DNA of 10,000 nucleotides, taken from Treponema sp. (GTDB taxonomy: Bacteria; Spirochaetota; Spirochaetia; Treponematales; Breznakiellaceae). The stretch spans positions 1 to 10,000 of the forward strand of contig JAIWNU010000026.1 in the NCBI GenBank assembly GCA_020216655.1. Reading direction: 5' to 3'. A program made the translations under genes and the position numbers. Below are positions 1-6,699 of the stretch, piece after piece (the stretch's first letter is position 1; each line of letters opens with the position of its first letter). The notes beneath the pieces are model-generated. The model worked only from the letters and a program-made list of their open reading frames with translations. It ran no database searches and was not told where the DNA came from.

Positions 1-105
1 GAACGGCGGCAGGATGGGAGCAGAACCTTTAAGATTGTGGAAGGGGCTCCCTCGCAGCGAAGTCATGGAGAAGACCTGTATAAACAGGTTTTTGAGCATG
101 CGTAA
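1..105 (+). CDS. C-terminal end of an unidentified protein (partial, 5' end outside window)
   Basis: The plus-strand frame starting at base 1 is open for 34 codons and stops with TAA at 103-105. The tail contains DGSRTFKIVEGAP followed by GEDLYKQVF and ends EHA. It looks like genuine coding sequence because the next gene starts only 5 nt after the stop, an operon-like arrangement. The pattern of a charged DG-R turn, then a strand and a P-x-x-x-S-x-GEDLY helix faintly recalls the end of the ATPase domain in MutS-family proteins. That is recollection only, and 34 residues are too few to assign a function. A different overlapping reading from the ATG at base 14 runs into the TPR gene in another frame and is less convincing. 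Confidence 0.6.
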   Translation, partial: ERRQDGSRTFKIVEGAPSQRSHGEDLYKQVFEHA

Positions 106-110
106 GTACC

Positions 111-461
111 ATGAAACAACAGAGAGAAGTAACAGAACTTCATTCGCCAAAACTTTCAGAAGAGCTGGAAGACCGGCTGCGTCCATCTCGATATCTGGGC
201 TATGACCGGGACCACCTGGGAGTAGCCCTGCTCCGCCGGGAAATGTTCGAAGCCGCAGAATCCCAGTTTAGGCGCGCAGTCTACCTGAATCCCTACGAAG
301 CGGCCTTTAAGCAGCACCTGGCCTGGTGCCTTTATAAAATGGATAGGTTAGATGAAGCCCTGGCGGTAATATCAGAAGCTCTGGCCCAAAAACCGGAAGA
401 CCCCGATTCTCCGCAGGTAAAAGAACGGATCCTGCAAAAGCTGCAATCCCGCAGCAGCTAA
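111..461 (+). CDS. Small TPR-like repeat protein
   Basis: A 116-residue cytoplasmic protein with no signal peptide or membrane segment. Residues about 33-66 and 67-100 read as two tetratricopeptide-like helical hairpins. The first contains GVALLRREMFEAAESQF and a following AVYLNP turn; the second contains LAWCLYKMDRLDEALAVI and a KPEDP turn. The small/Gly, Ala and Pro positions fit the 34-residue TPR pattern, although the repeats are degenerate. TPRs are protein-binding scaffolds, and no partner can be deduced here. The ATG at 111 is the only start after an in-frame stop at 93-95. Its Shine-Dalgarno sequence is poor, so translation is probably coupled to the preceding gene, which ends 5 nt upstream. 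The downstream gene is convergent. Confidence 0.7.
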   Translation: MKQQREVTELHSPKLSEELEDRLRPSRYLGYDRDHLGVALLRREMFEAAESQFRRAVYLNPYEAAFKQHLAWCLYKMDRLDEALAVISEALAQKPEDPDSPQVKERILQKLQSRSS

Positions 462-512
462 GGCCGGGTACATCCTGAAGTGCATAGCGTACTTTCAGAA
501 GCACCCGGCTTT
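460..512. terminator. Hairpin between convergent genes, probable terminator
   Basis: The outer arms are 460-469 and 503-512, about 10 bp with one G:U pair and a GCCGGGT/ACCCGGC core. An inner stem is formed by CTGAAGT against ACTTTCAG with one bulged A. The structure begins at the stop codon of the TPR gene and ends 6 nt from the stop of the GGGtGRT gene. On the plus strand it is followed by TTTAAAAAATTATTTT, a weak and interrupted U tract. On the minus strand there is no U run after it. It may stop transcription mainly from the left, or only protect both 3' ends. Confidence 0.5.
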
Positions 513-518
513 AAAAAA

Positions 519-1517
519 TTATTTTAGAACCTCGGAAAGGGCTACCGCCACGGCAACAGAAGCGCCGACCATGGGGTTGTTACCCATACCAAGGAAGCCC
601 ATCATTTCCACATGGGCGGGAACCGAAGAAGAACCAGCGAACTGGGCATCCGAATGCATCCGTCCCATGGTATCGGTCATACCATAGGAAGCAGGCCCGG
701 CGGCCATGTTGTCCGGGTGCAGAGTCCGGCCAGTACCGCCGCCAGAAGCGACGGAGAAATACTTTTTGCCCTGCTCAATGCACTCTTTCTTATAGGTACC
801 CGCAACGGGGTGCTGGAACCGGGTAGGATTGGTGGAATTTCCGGTGATAGAAATATCAACCTTTTCCTTGTGCATGATAGCGACCCCTTCCCGCACATCG
901 TCAGCGCCATAACAGCGAACCTGTGCCCGTTCCCCCTTAGAATAGGGAATCACTTCCACAACCTTAAGCTCGCCGGTGTAATAATCGAACTGGGTCTTTA
1001 CATAGGTAAACCCGTTGATACGGCTGATAATCTGGGCTGCGTCCTTACCAAGACCGTTTAGAATAACCTGCAAAGGCTTTTTCCGCGCCCGGTTAGCGCT
1101 CTTCGCGATACCGATAGCCCCTTCTGCGGCTGCAAAAGATTCGTGGCCTGCGAGGAAGCAGAAACAGCCTGTCTCTTCAGACAGGAGCATGGCTGCCAGG
1201 TTTCCATGGCCAATACCAACCTTCCGGTCATCAGCGACGGAACCAGGAATACAGAATGCCTGGAGCCCCTCACCAAGGGTACGGGCAATATCCACCGCGG
1301 AGCTGGATCCCTTCTTAATAGCGATGGCAGCACCAACAATATAAGCCCAGACTGCGTTGTCAAAACAAATAGGCTGTATACCCCGGACAATACCGGGGAT
1401 ATCAAGGCCCTTGGATTCACAGAGGGCCTTTGCTTCTTCCAGAGAGTTAATACCGTATTTTTTCAGGACCGGAAGAATCTGCCCGATCCGACGTTCGTAG
1501 CTTTCGAATAATGCCAT
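519..1517 (-). CDS. GGGtGRT family protein (function unknown)
   Basis: This 332-residue protein carries the signature GGGTGRT at residues 259-265, followed by HPDNMAAGPASYG and a C-terminal GMGNNPMVGASVAVAVAL stretch. It therefore belongs to the conserved family named after that motif. No enzymatic role is established for the family to my knowledge. The sequence is rich in Gly and Ala and has cysteines at about 33, 51, 89, 118, 120, 202 and 246, including a CFC pair at 118-120. There is no signal peptide or clear membrane helix. The start at 1517 has a strong AAGGAGG six nt upstream, and this site overlaps the TAA of the scaffold gene before it, 11 nt away. The two genes must be co-transcribed and probably act together, so a link to Fe-S chemistry is likely but inferred. 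Confidence 0.9.
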   Translation of the reverse strand: MALFESYERRIGQILPVLKKYGINSLEEAKALCESKGLDIPGIVRGIQPICFDNAVWAYIVGAAIAIKKGSSSAVDIARTLGEGLQAFCIPGSVADDRKVGIGHGNLAAMLLSEETGCFCFLAGHESFAAAEGAIGIAKSANRARKKPLQVILNGLGKDAAQIISRINGFTYVKTQFDYYTGELKVVEVIPYSKGERAQVRCYGADDVREGVAIMHKEKVDISITGNSTNPTRFQHPVAGTYKKECIEQGKKYFSVASGGGTGRTLHPDNMAAGPASYGMTDTMGRMHSDAQFAGSSSVPAHVEMMGFLGMGNNPMVGASVAVAVALSEVLK

Positions 1518-1528
1518 GCTGTTCCTCC

Positions 1529-2221
1529 TTACTCGTGCCGGGGGTCAATAACTTTAACCGCTTCTGCAAAACGGCCATAGGTACCCTTGGCCTTTGCCAG
1601 AGCCTCATTTGCATCCACGCCCTTCTTTATGGCATCCATCATCTTGCCGAGATTTACAAATTCGTAGCCGATAATTTCGTCCTTTTCATCCACCCCAATG
1701 CGGGTAACATAGCCTTCGGCCATTTCCAGGTACCGGGGGCCTTTGAGCTTGGTGGCAAACATGGTACCAATTTGGCTGCGAAGCCCCTTACCGAGATCTT
1801 CCAGGCTTGCACCGATGGGGAGCCCGCCCTCAGAGAAGGCTGACTGGCTGCGGCCGTAGACAATCTGCAAAAAGAGTTCCCGCATGGCCGTATTAATGGC
1901 ATCGCAGACCAGGTCAGTGTTCAGTGCTTCCAATATGGTTTTGCCGATAAGGATCTCCGCCGCCATAGCAGCTGAATGGGTCATACCGGAACAACCAAGG
2001 GTTTCAACCAGGGCTTCTTCTATAATACCATCTTTGATGTTCAGACTGAGCTTGCAGGCACCCTGCTGGGGTGCACACCAACCAACACCGTGGGTAAACC
2101 CAGAGATGTCCTTAATTTCCTTTGCCTGAACCCATTTACCCTCTTCCGGGATGGGAGCTGGACCATGGTAGGCACCCTTTGCCAGGGGACACATGTGTTC
2201 CACTTCAGTAGAATAGATCAT
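1529..2221 (-). CDS. NifU/IscU-like iron-sulfur cluster assembly scaffold protein
   Basis: A 230-residue soluble protein whose central part follows the NifU N-terminal/IscU fold pattern. Residues 56-67 (CKLSLNIKDGII) and 74-87 (ETLGCSGMTHSAAM), followed by AAEILIGKTILEAL, match the IscU order of a beta hairpin, a Gly-Cys loop and a helix ending in a G-K-x-hydrophobic segment. Cys77 aligns with the second ligand cysteine of IscU. Other cysteines are at 11, 49, 56 and 106. They do not fall exactly on the first and third IscU ligand positions, and no HCS motif appears in the C-terminal half. The protein is also much longer than IscU, with an extra C-terminal domain from about 130. The ATG at 2221 has GAGGAG six nt upstream. 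It is first in a two-gene unit with the GGGtGRT gene, a pairing I recall from other anaerobes. Confidence 0.85.
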   Translation of the reverse strand: MIYSTEVEHMCPLAKGAYHGPAPIPEEGKWVQAKEIKDISGFTHGVGWCAPQQGACKLSLNIKDGIIEEALVETLGCSGMTHSAAMAAEILIGKTILEALNTDLVCDAINTAMRELFLQIVYGRSQSAFSEGGLPIGASLEDLGKGLRSQIGTMFATKLKGPRYLEMAEGYVTRIGVDEKDEIIGYEFVNLGKMMDAIKKGVDANEALAKAKGTYGRFAEAVKVIDPRHE

Positions 2222-2296
2222 GAGTAACTCCTCAATGCGAATATTTAAGGGTATTCACAGGAAAACAGCGCGAATTCCGACCGAAACCCCTTGTAT

Positions 2297-2312
2297 CTGC
2301 TCCATGGAGCAG
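2297..2312. promoter_or_regulatory. 16-bp perfect palindrome in the intergenic gap, possible operator
   Basis: CTGCTCCATGGAGCAG is identical to its own reverse complement. It lies in the 166-nt gap between the end of cheB and the start of the scaffold gene, about 75 nt upstream of that start. It could bind a dimeric regulator, or fold as a 6-bp stem with a CATG loop in the leader RNA. No U tract follows it on the minus strand, so it is not a canonical terminator for the chemotaxis cluster. The rest of 2222-2387 shows no convincing gene. Confidence 0.35.
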
Positions 2313-2338
2313 CATCCAAGTACATTGAACTCCACGCC

Positions 2339-2367
2339 ATTGTGCTGAAAATGACAGATGAGGTCAA
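2339..2367 (-). promoter_or_regulatory. Possible promoter for the scaffold/GGGtGRT unit
   Basis: On the minus strand TTGACC is followed after 17 nt by CACAAT, resembling a sigma70-type -35 and a weak -10 (four of six). It would begin transcription near 2332, leaving a leader of about 110 nt that includes the 16-bp palindrome. The match is modest and could be chance. Confidence 0.25.
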
Positions 2368-2387
2368 TAAGTAAAAAAGGATTTATA

Positions 2388-3461
2388 TCAGGAACAGAAT
2401 GTAATAATTTCTTCAGGGACTTTTTCCAAGGGGAGCACCTTGCCGGCAGCGCCTAACTCGACCGCGGAACGGGGCATACCCCACACAATGGAGCTTTCTT
2501 CGTCCTGGGCTATGGTCAGGGCGCCGGCCTTTTTCATAGCCAAGAGCCCCTCCGCACCATCACGCCCCATACCGGTAAGGAGTATCCCCAGGGCGTTCTG
2601 TCCAACCTCACGGGCGACCGAATGAAACAGCATATCCACCGCGGGACGCTGGAAATGGATCCGTTCTTTCTGGTTCAGGTTGATGAATAAAGAAGCGCCG
2701 CGGCGCTGGACTTCCATGTGGTACCCGCCAGGGGCAATATAGACAGTCCCGGCCTGCAGTATTTCTTCCTGTTCACCCTCTTTAACATCCAGATGGCTGA
2801 GCTCATGAAGCCGCTGGGCAAACTGCCGGGTAAAATCGGGTGGCATGTGCTGGACCACCACAATGGGGTACAAGTGGGCTGGCAAAACACGGAAAATTTG
2901 TTCCAGCGCCACCGTACCCCCGGTGGAAGCTCCGATAGCGATGAGTTTTTCGGTGGTCCGCACCTGGGTAAGCAAAGTCTTGCCCGTATCCCGCTGAAGC
3001 AGCGCAGATCGGCGGCGGCCAACTCCAGCACCTTCCGCTGCTATACGGGATGCCCGCTCAATAAAGCGATCCCGGACTTCGTAGGCAGCACGGATTTTAC
3101 GGAGCACATCCTCTTTTACATCCTCTACGGTGATACTCCCTCCGGGCTTATTCACCACATCAAAGGCACCCAGTTCCAGGGCCTTTACCGCAGCGTAGGG
3201 ATCATGGGTAGTAACCGAGCTTACAATAATGACCGGCAGGGGAAAGTAATGCATTATCCGTTCCAGGAAGGAAAGACCATCCATACGGGGCATTTCGATA
3301 TCCAGCGTGATGACATCGGGCTTGAGTTTAACAATCTTATCTCTTGCTACAAAGGGGTCTGGAGCAGTGCCTACGAGTTCCATATCAGGCTGTTTTTCAA
3401 TTGCCGCAGACAGCACATCCCGCACAATCGCCGAGTCATCTACAACTAGCACCTTAATCAT
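2388..3461 (-). CDS. cheB: CheB, chemoreceptor glutamate methylesterase/glutamine deamidase
   Basis: A 357-residue protein with the usual CheB layout. An N-terminal receiver domain (about 1-122) has the acidic pair Asp8-Asp9, phosphoacceptor Asp54 in LDIEMPRMDG and Lys105 in NKPGG. A linker runs to about 170. The C-terminal methylesterase has the catalytic triad visible as Ser179 (GASTGG), His205 (QHMPP) and Asp301 (LTGMGRDGA). Phosphorylation by CheA is expected to release the esterase, which removes methyl groups added to receptors by CheR. The ATG at 3461 has GGGAG six nt upstream and lies 15 nt after cheD. It is the last gene of the cluster. No clear intrinsic terminator follows; the minus strand has only a short T run just after the stop. 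Confidence 0.97.
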   Translation of the reverse strand: MIKVLVVDDSAIVRDVLSAAIEKQPDMELVGTAPDPFVARDKIVKLKPDVITLDIEMPRMDGLSFLERIMHYFPLPVIIVSSVTTHDPYAAVKALELGAFDVVNKPGGSITVEDVKEDVLRKIRAAYEVRDRFIERASRIAAEGAGVGRRRSALLQRDTGKTLLTQVRTTEKLIAIGASTGGTVALEQIFRVLPAHLYPIVVVQHMPPDFTRQFAQRLHELSHLDVKEGEQEEILQAGTVYIAPGGYHMEVQRRGASLFINLNQKERIHFQRPAVDMLFHSVAREVGQNALGILLTGMGRDGAEGLLAMKKAGALTIAQDEESSIVWGMPRSAVELGAAGKVLPLEKVPEEIITFCS

Positions 3462-3476
3462 CGTCTGCTCCCGTAG

Positions 3477-4028
3477 TTAAATATTAGGATTGTACAAATC
3501 TTCCAAAGTAAGATGCTCTAGGCTGTTGACCATAAGTTTATTAGTTGCGGTATTAAAAATAACCCTTCTCCCAAACTCACCGCCCGTATGCATTGCAAGA
3601 ATCCGGATGCCTTCTTTTTTAAGCAGGTTTTGTGCCACTTCTATATTACGATCGCCGATAAAAAACACTTCCCGCTCATCAAATACAATAAAGGCTCCGC
3701 CAATAATGGTTGCAACCAGATTTTCCCGCTTTGCCTCGTGCTTTACAAGGAAACGGTGCAGTAAAACCTTTATCGCAATGTCGCCATATTTAGTACTCCG
3801 GTGGAGATCCGAAGGGGCTATCGGTAACAGGTAATGGCACATGGCCCCCCAGCGGTGTTCAGTATCATAGAGACAGACCGCCACACAGGACCCCAGTACG
3901 GTTTTTAGGACTACAGGCTTTTTGGAAAACACAAGGTCTCCAGGATTTAAGAAGACCTCTTCTAGTGATCCATTGTTGGTAAACGTTCCATTTTGTCCAG
4001 TCGATACCATTGCCATACTATTACCCAT
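3477..4028 (-). CDS. cheD: CheD, chemoreceptor glutamine deamidase
   Basis: A 183-residue cytoplasmic protein of the CheD family. The conserved core TVLGSCVAVCLYD lies at residues 43-55 and GAMCHYLLP at 61-69. The presumed catalytic Cys48 and His65 are 17 residues apart, as in Thermotoga CheD, with a nearby Thr43. Later conserved pieces are IIGGA and NTGGE-like HTGGEFGRRV. The family deamidates specific receptor glutamines to glutamates and in many bacteria binds CheC. No cheC is present here. The ATG at 4028 overlaps the end of cheR by 8 nt. Its Shine-Dalgarno sequence is weak, so translation is probably coupled to cheR; starts at Met5 or Met7 cannot be excluded. The first 24 residues are polar and look like an extension. 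Confidence 0.95.
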   Translation of the reverse strand: MGNSMAMVSTGQNGTFTNNGSLEEVFLNPGDLVFSKKPVVLKTVLGSCVAVCLYDTEHRWGAMCHYLLPIAPSDLHRSTKYGDIAIKVLLHRFLVKHEAKRENLVATIIGGAFIVFDEREVFFIGDRNIEVAQNLLKKEGIRILAMHTGGEFGRRVIFNTATNKLMVNSLEHLTLEDLYNPNI

Positions 4029-4851
4029 CTTTTCTGTAAATAGAGTTGCTCAAGGTTGTAAAACGGTTTCGGACCCCCACAAGACTCTCCGACAGTCCTA
4101 AAACAAGGTAGCCCGGTGTCTTAAGAACCTCCCACATTTTTGCAAGAATCTGTTCCTTTTCAGGTATACTGAAATATATAAGAACATTTCTTAAGAATAT
4201 AACATCAAATTGTTTTGTAAAGGGGAAGGGGTCCATCAAATTAAATTCCCGAAAGGTAAGGAGGAACCGGACATTGTCATTTACCGTAAAATTCTTATTT
4301 TGCGGATTAAACCGAAAATAGCGGCGCAGATATGCATCCTCCAATTCTCCGCGAATAGCCGAATAATGATAAACACCCGCGGTAGCGGTAGATAAAACTT
4401 TTTTTGAAATATCGCTGGCTAGAATTTTAAGATCCCGCCCCGGCGGAGAAAAGCCCTGTTCAAGACAGGTAATGGCCATGCTATAAGCCTCTTCTCCGGA
4501 AGAACAAGCGGCGCTCCAGAGCCTAATGTAACTTTGATTTTTGCCATAGGTCTGTAAATAATAGGCAAGAAACCTAAAATGCACCGGTTCTCTGAAAAAA
4601 AAAGTATAATTTGTAGTAAGACTGTTGATGAAAATAGTCTTTAGTTCACCGCTTTTATCATGTTTTAGGGCATGAAAAAGCTTCTCATAGGATGCAAAGT
4701 GCTTATCAGGGCCCACGAATTTCTGAAGCCGGTATTCCACAAGGTATTTTTTTGCGCTGCTTATGGTAATCCCGGTCTCCTGAAACAGATATTCAGTCAT
4801 TTTCCGAAACAATTCATCTGTTAAATGCGGTCCCTGCGGTACTAAACCCAA
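4021..4851 (-). CDS. cheR: CheR, SAM-dependent chemoreceptor methyltransferase
   Basis: This 276-residue protein methylates receptor glutamates using S-adenosylmethionine. A helical N-terminal domain (about 10-75) leads into TTNYTFFFREPVHF at 79-92, which includes the conserved Arg87. The methyltransferase core shows the SAM loop SAACSSGEEAYS (113-124; many relatives have SAGCSTGEE), the acidic ASDIS at 145-149 and FDVIFLRNVLIYF at 215-227. Residues about 175-203 correspond to the beta-subdomain that in enterobacteria binds the receptor C-terminal pentapeptide. The start is a TTG with GGAG six nt upstream. The next ATG (Met18) would cut into the first conserved helix and has no good ribosome site. 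It follows the mcp after an unusually long 128-nt gap and overlaps cheD by 8 nt. Confidence 0.95.
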   Translation of the reverse strand: MGLVPQGPHLTDELFRKMTEYLFQETGITISSAKKYLVEYRLQKFVGPDKHFASYEKLFHALKHDKSGELKTIFINSLTTNYTFFFREPVHFRFLAYYLQTYGKNQSYIRLWSAACSSGEEAYSMAITCLEQGFSPPGRDLKILASDISKKVLSTATAGVYHYSAIRGELEDAYLRRYFRFNPQNKNFTVNDNVRFLLTFREFNLMDPFPFTKQFDVIFLRNVLIYFSIPEKEQILAKMWEVLKTPGYLVLGLSESLVGVRNRFTTLSNSIYRKDG

Positions 4852-4857
4852 GTTTTT

Positions 4858-4861
4858 CTCC
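4858..4861 (-). promoter_or_regulatory. Ribosome binding site deciding the TTG start of cheR
   Basis: GGAG on the minus strand, 6 nt before the TTG at 4851. No ATG in frame lies closer with a comparable site, and the conserved N-terminal helix requires a start upstream of Met18. Confidence 0.6.
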
Positions 4862-4931
4862 GTTTTTTTAAAATTTTCAAACGTCCCCCATTACAGCGGG
4901 CTGGAAGCGTGCTGGGAGCGGAACAGGTCCA

Positions 4932-4950
4932 GGCCGGAAAAATTCCGGCC
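4932..4950. other. Strong hairpin in the mcp-cheR gap
   Basis: GGCCGGAA, a three-base loop and TTCCGGCC form a perfect 8-bp, mostly GC stem. It lies about 30 nt after the mcp stop in the only long gap (4852-4979) of the chemotaxis cluster. No U run follows on the minus strand, so full termination is unlikely. It may slow 3' decay of the mcp part of the message or attenuate expression of cheR, cheD and cheB. Apart from this and the cheR ribosome site, nothing else is recognisable in the gap. Confidence 0.45.
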
Positions 4951-4979
4951 CGGAAGAAGAAGACCGACCCGCCGCGGCA

Positions 4980-6683
4980 TCAAAATCCCTTAAATTCATC
5001 CATGGGAATTACCTTTTCGGGGCTGATTTTTTCAATATCATCATTAACATTTTTGTTCCCACCCAGCTTTGCATTTGCCTGGTGAGTTTGGGCAAGTTCT
5101 TCATGAATTGCAGAACTGAGCGATTGACCGCTGGAACCTGCCTTGGATTTTATCTTTCCGGTTCCGCTTCTTTTCTCTCCTGTAATTGTCTGGGACTCTT
5201 CCTGGGCTGCCTTGGCGCCTTTGGTGATCCGGTTCAATACGGTTACGATTTCTCTGAGCTGTTCCACCTGGGCAAGCATCTCTTCTCCCGCAGAAGCGGT
5301 CTCCTCGCTGGAGGCTGCGGTCTGCTGGACCACAGTGTTGACCTGGCTGATAGCCTTGGTAACCTGGTTGGCGCCTTTGCTCTGTTCCTTGAATGCCCGG
5401 TTAATTTCGTCGAGCAGAATGTTAACCTTGTTTGCAGCTTCGCTTACTTTTTTTACATCCGCAGTAACTTCCTGGGTCCGTTCAGTGCCCTTTTCAATGT
5501 TATTAACCACTGTTTCGATAAGTTCGCTGGTCTCACTGCTCGCTTCAGCGCTCTTCTGAGCTAGGGCCTTAACTTGATCCGCCACAACCGCAAAGCCCCG
5601 TCCCGCCTCGCCAGCCCGAGCTGCCTCCACTGCTGCGTTCAATGCCAAAATAGAAGTCTGGAAAGCAATATCATCGATTACCTTATTTACTTTTACAACC
5701 TTGCGGCTGTTTTCGTTAATTTCCTGCATCATAGCAAGGAGCTCGTCGGTCCGGGTACTGGAAGTAGCCGCAGCGGCGGCGGTTTCCTTCATGAGGAGTT
5801 CCGCTTCGTTTACGCTCTTGGTATTGCTCTCGATAATTGACTGGAGTTCCTCCATACTGCTCGTGATCTCTTCTACCGAGCTTGCGAGCTCGCTGGCACC
5901 GCTTGAGAGTTCCTGGCTTGCAGATGCAATTTGGTTCGCTGCCCCTTCCAGGTTATTACCCGAAAGATTGAGATCCCCGGTCGCCTTATTCATGGGTTTA
6001 GTGATGGAGCTGGTGATCAGTATTCCCAGCACAACTGCCAGGGCAATACCAGCTATAAGGACAAAAAGAATAATCTGCACCATCCGATTTGCGCTGGTGA
6101 TGCTTTGCTCGACTAATAGTTCACCATAATAATGCTTTACATAATCTACTAATTTGGTTTGTGCCGCAATCATAGCATTAAAGGCGGTACGGTTTGAACC
6201 AGAAAGGGCCCGCTTGTTAATATCTTCGATAAGGCGGGTACGCTCAGCGCCATCATTGAGTGTAAGGAGCTTCTTAGCTTCTTCTATGATAATATTGTTT
6301 TCATTCCGGAAAACATCGAGCTTTTGCCTGAAATCCTTATAGAGCTGGTCCTCTTCTGCGGTGCGAGCTATCTTATCATAGGCTTCGAGGGCAGGGGCAT
6401 ATTCGGACCTGGCTTTTTCGATATTGTCGAATTGCCGCTGTAAATCCTCTTTAGTTAGATACGGAGAACACAGGGTGCGGATGGCGCTTTTTATCCGCTC
6501 CATCCGGACCATGATCACTTCCAGATTAGTAATCGAAGGAATAGACTCTTTCCCGAGAACTTGTACTGCTTTCGTTGATTCGGTGAGACCAAACCACCCC
6601 ACAATGCCAATTATGGCCGCAATAAGTATGGCCGCAATAAAGCCTGCCAATATTTTTACCCACAAACTCAGATTATTGAACAT
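4980..6683 (-). CDS. Methyl-accepting chemotaxis protein with four-helix-bundle sensor, HAMP-deficient
   Basis: A 567-residue transmembrane receptor. Residues about 9-31 form the first membrane helix. Residues about 32-200 form a helical periplasmic sensor of the 4HB_MCP type, and about 201-226 the second membrane helix. ITKP (227-230) begins as a HAMP would, but the DEIG and second-helix part are absent and the coiled coil starts directly. The cytoplasmic hairpin has its tip at about 337-378, with [20 protein letters not shown] and [10 protein letters not shown]. Methylation-type sites are SSVEEI (about 268-273) and SSEETA (about 458-463). A polar tail follows, ending in EFKGF, which fits the aromatic-x-x-aromatic CheR/CheB tether. 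The ATG at 6683 is preferred over the in-frame ATG at 6719, which lies inside cheW and would add 12 charged residues before the first membrane helix. The ligand cannot be predicted. Confidence 0.93.
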   Translation of the reverse strand: MFNNLSLWVKILAGFIAAILIAAIIGIVGWFGLTESTKAVQVLGKESIPSITNLEVIMVRMERIKSAIRTLCSPYLTKEDLQRQFDNIEKARSEYAPALEAYDKIARTAEEDQLYKDFRQKLDVFRNENNIIIEEAKKLLTLNDGAERTRLIEDINKRALSGSNRTAFNAMIAAQTKLVDYVKHYYGELLVEQSITSANRMVQIILFVLIAGIALAVVLGILITSSITKPMNKATGDLNLSGNNLEGAANQIASASQELSSGASELASSVEEITSSMEELQSIIESNTKSVNEAELLMKETAAAAATSSTRTDELLAMMQEINENSRKVVKVNKVIDDIAFQTSILALNAAVEAARAGEAGRGFAVVADQVKALAQKSAEASSETSELIETVVNNIEKGTERTQEVTADVKKVSEAANKVNILLDEINRAFKEQSKGANQVTKAISQVNTVVQQTAASSEETASAGEEMLAQVEQLREIVTVLNRITKGAKAAQEESQTITGEKRSGTGKIKSKAGSSGQSLSSAIHEELAQTHQANAKLGGNKNVNDDIEKISPEKVIPMDEFKGF

Positions 6684-6692
6684 AACCACATT

Positions 6693-6698
6693 CCTCCT
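6693..6698 (-). promoter_or_regulatory. Ribosome binding site deciding the mcp start
   Basis: AGGAGG on the minus strand, 9 nt before the ATG at 6683 and within two bases of the cheW stop codon. It supports the shorter mcp reading and coupling to cheW. Confidence 0.75.
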
Positions 6699-6699
6699 T

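Noticed and set aside
14..205. 63-codon plus-strand frame at the left edge
   Set aside because: It overlaps both the C-terminal coding tail ending at 105 and the TPR gene in a different frame, and its translation is not protein-like.
2249..2374. Plus-strand frame in the cheB-scaffold gap whose end reads ASKYIELHAIVLKMTDEVNK before a stop
   Set aside because: It looks protein-like at its end, but no start codon with a ribosome site follows the upstream in-frame stop at 2246-2248. No family is recognised, and about 42 codons can be open by chance. A gene remnant remains possible.
2371..2387. T-rich run after the cheB stop as an intrinsic terminator
   Set aside because: The minus strand shows CCTTTTTTAC just after the stop, but no GC-rich stem precedes it.
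2718..3449. Open plus-strand frame of 243 codons opposite cheB
   Set aside because: It lies wholly antisense to a cheB reading with intact catalytic motifs, and its translation shows no recognisable domain or repeat pattern. It is a by-product of codon use on the other strand.
5082..5564. Plus-strand frame of 160 codons rich in Leu, Cys and Phe opposite the mcp signalling domain
   Set aside because: The hydrophobic composition is the mirror of the Glu/Gln/Ala-rich coiled coil on the minus strand, not evidence of a membrane protein.
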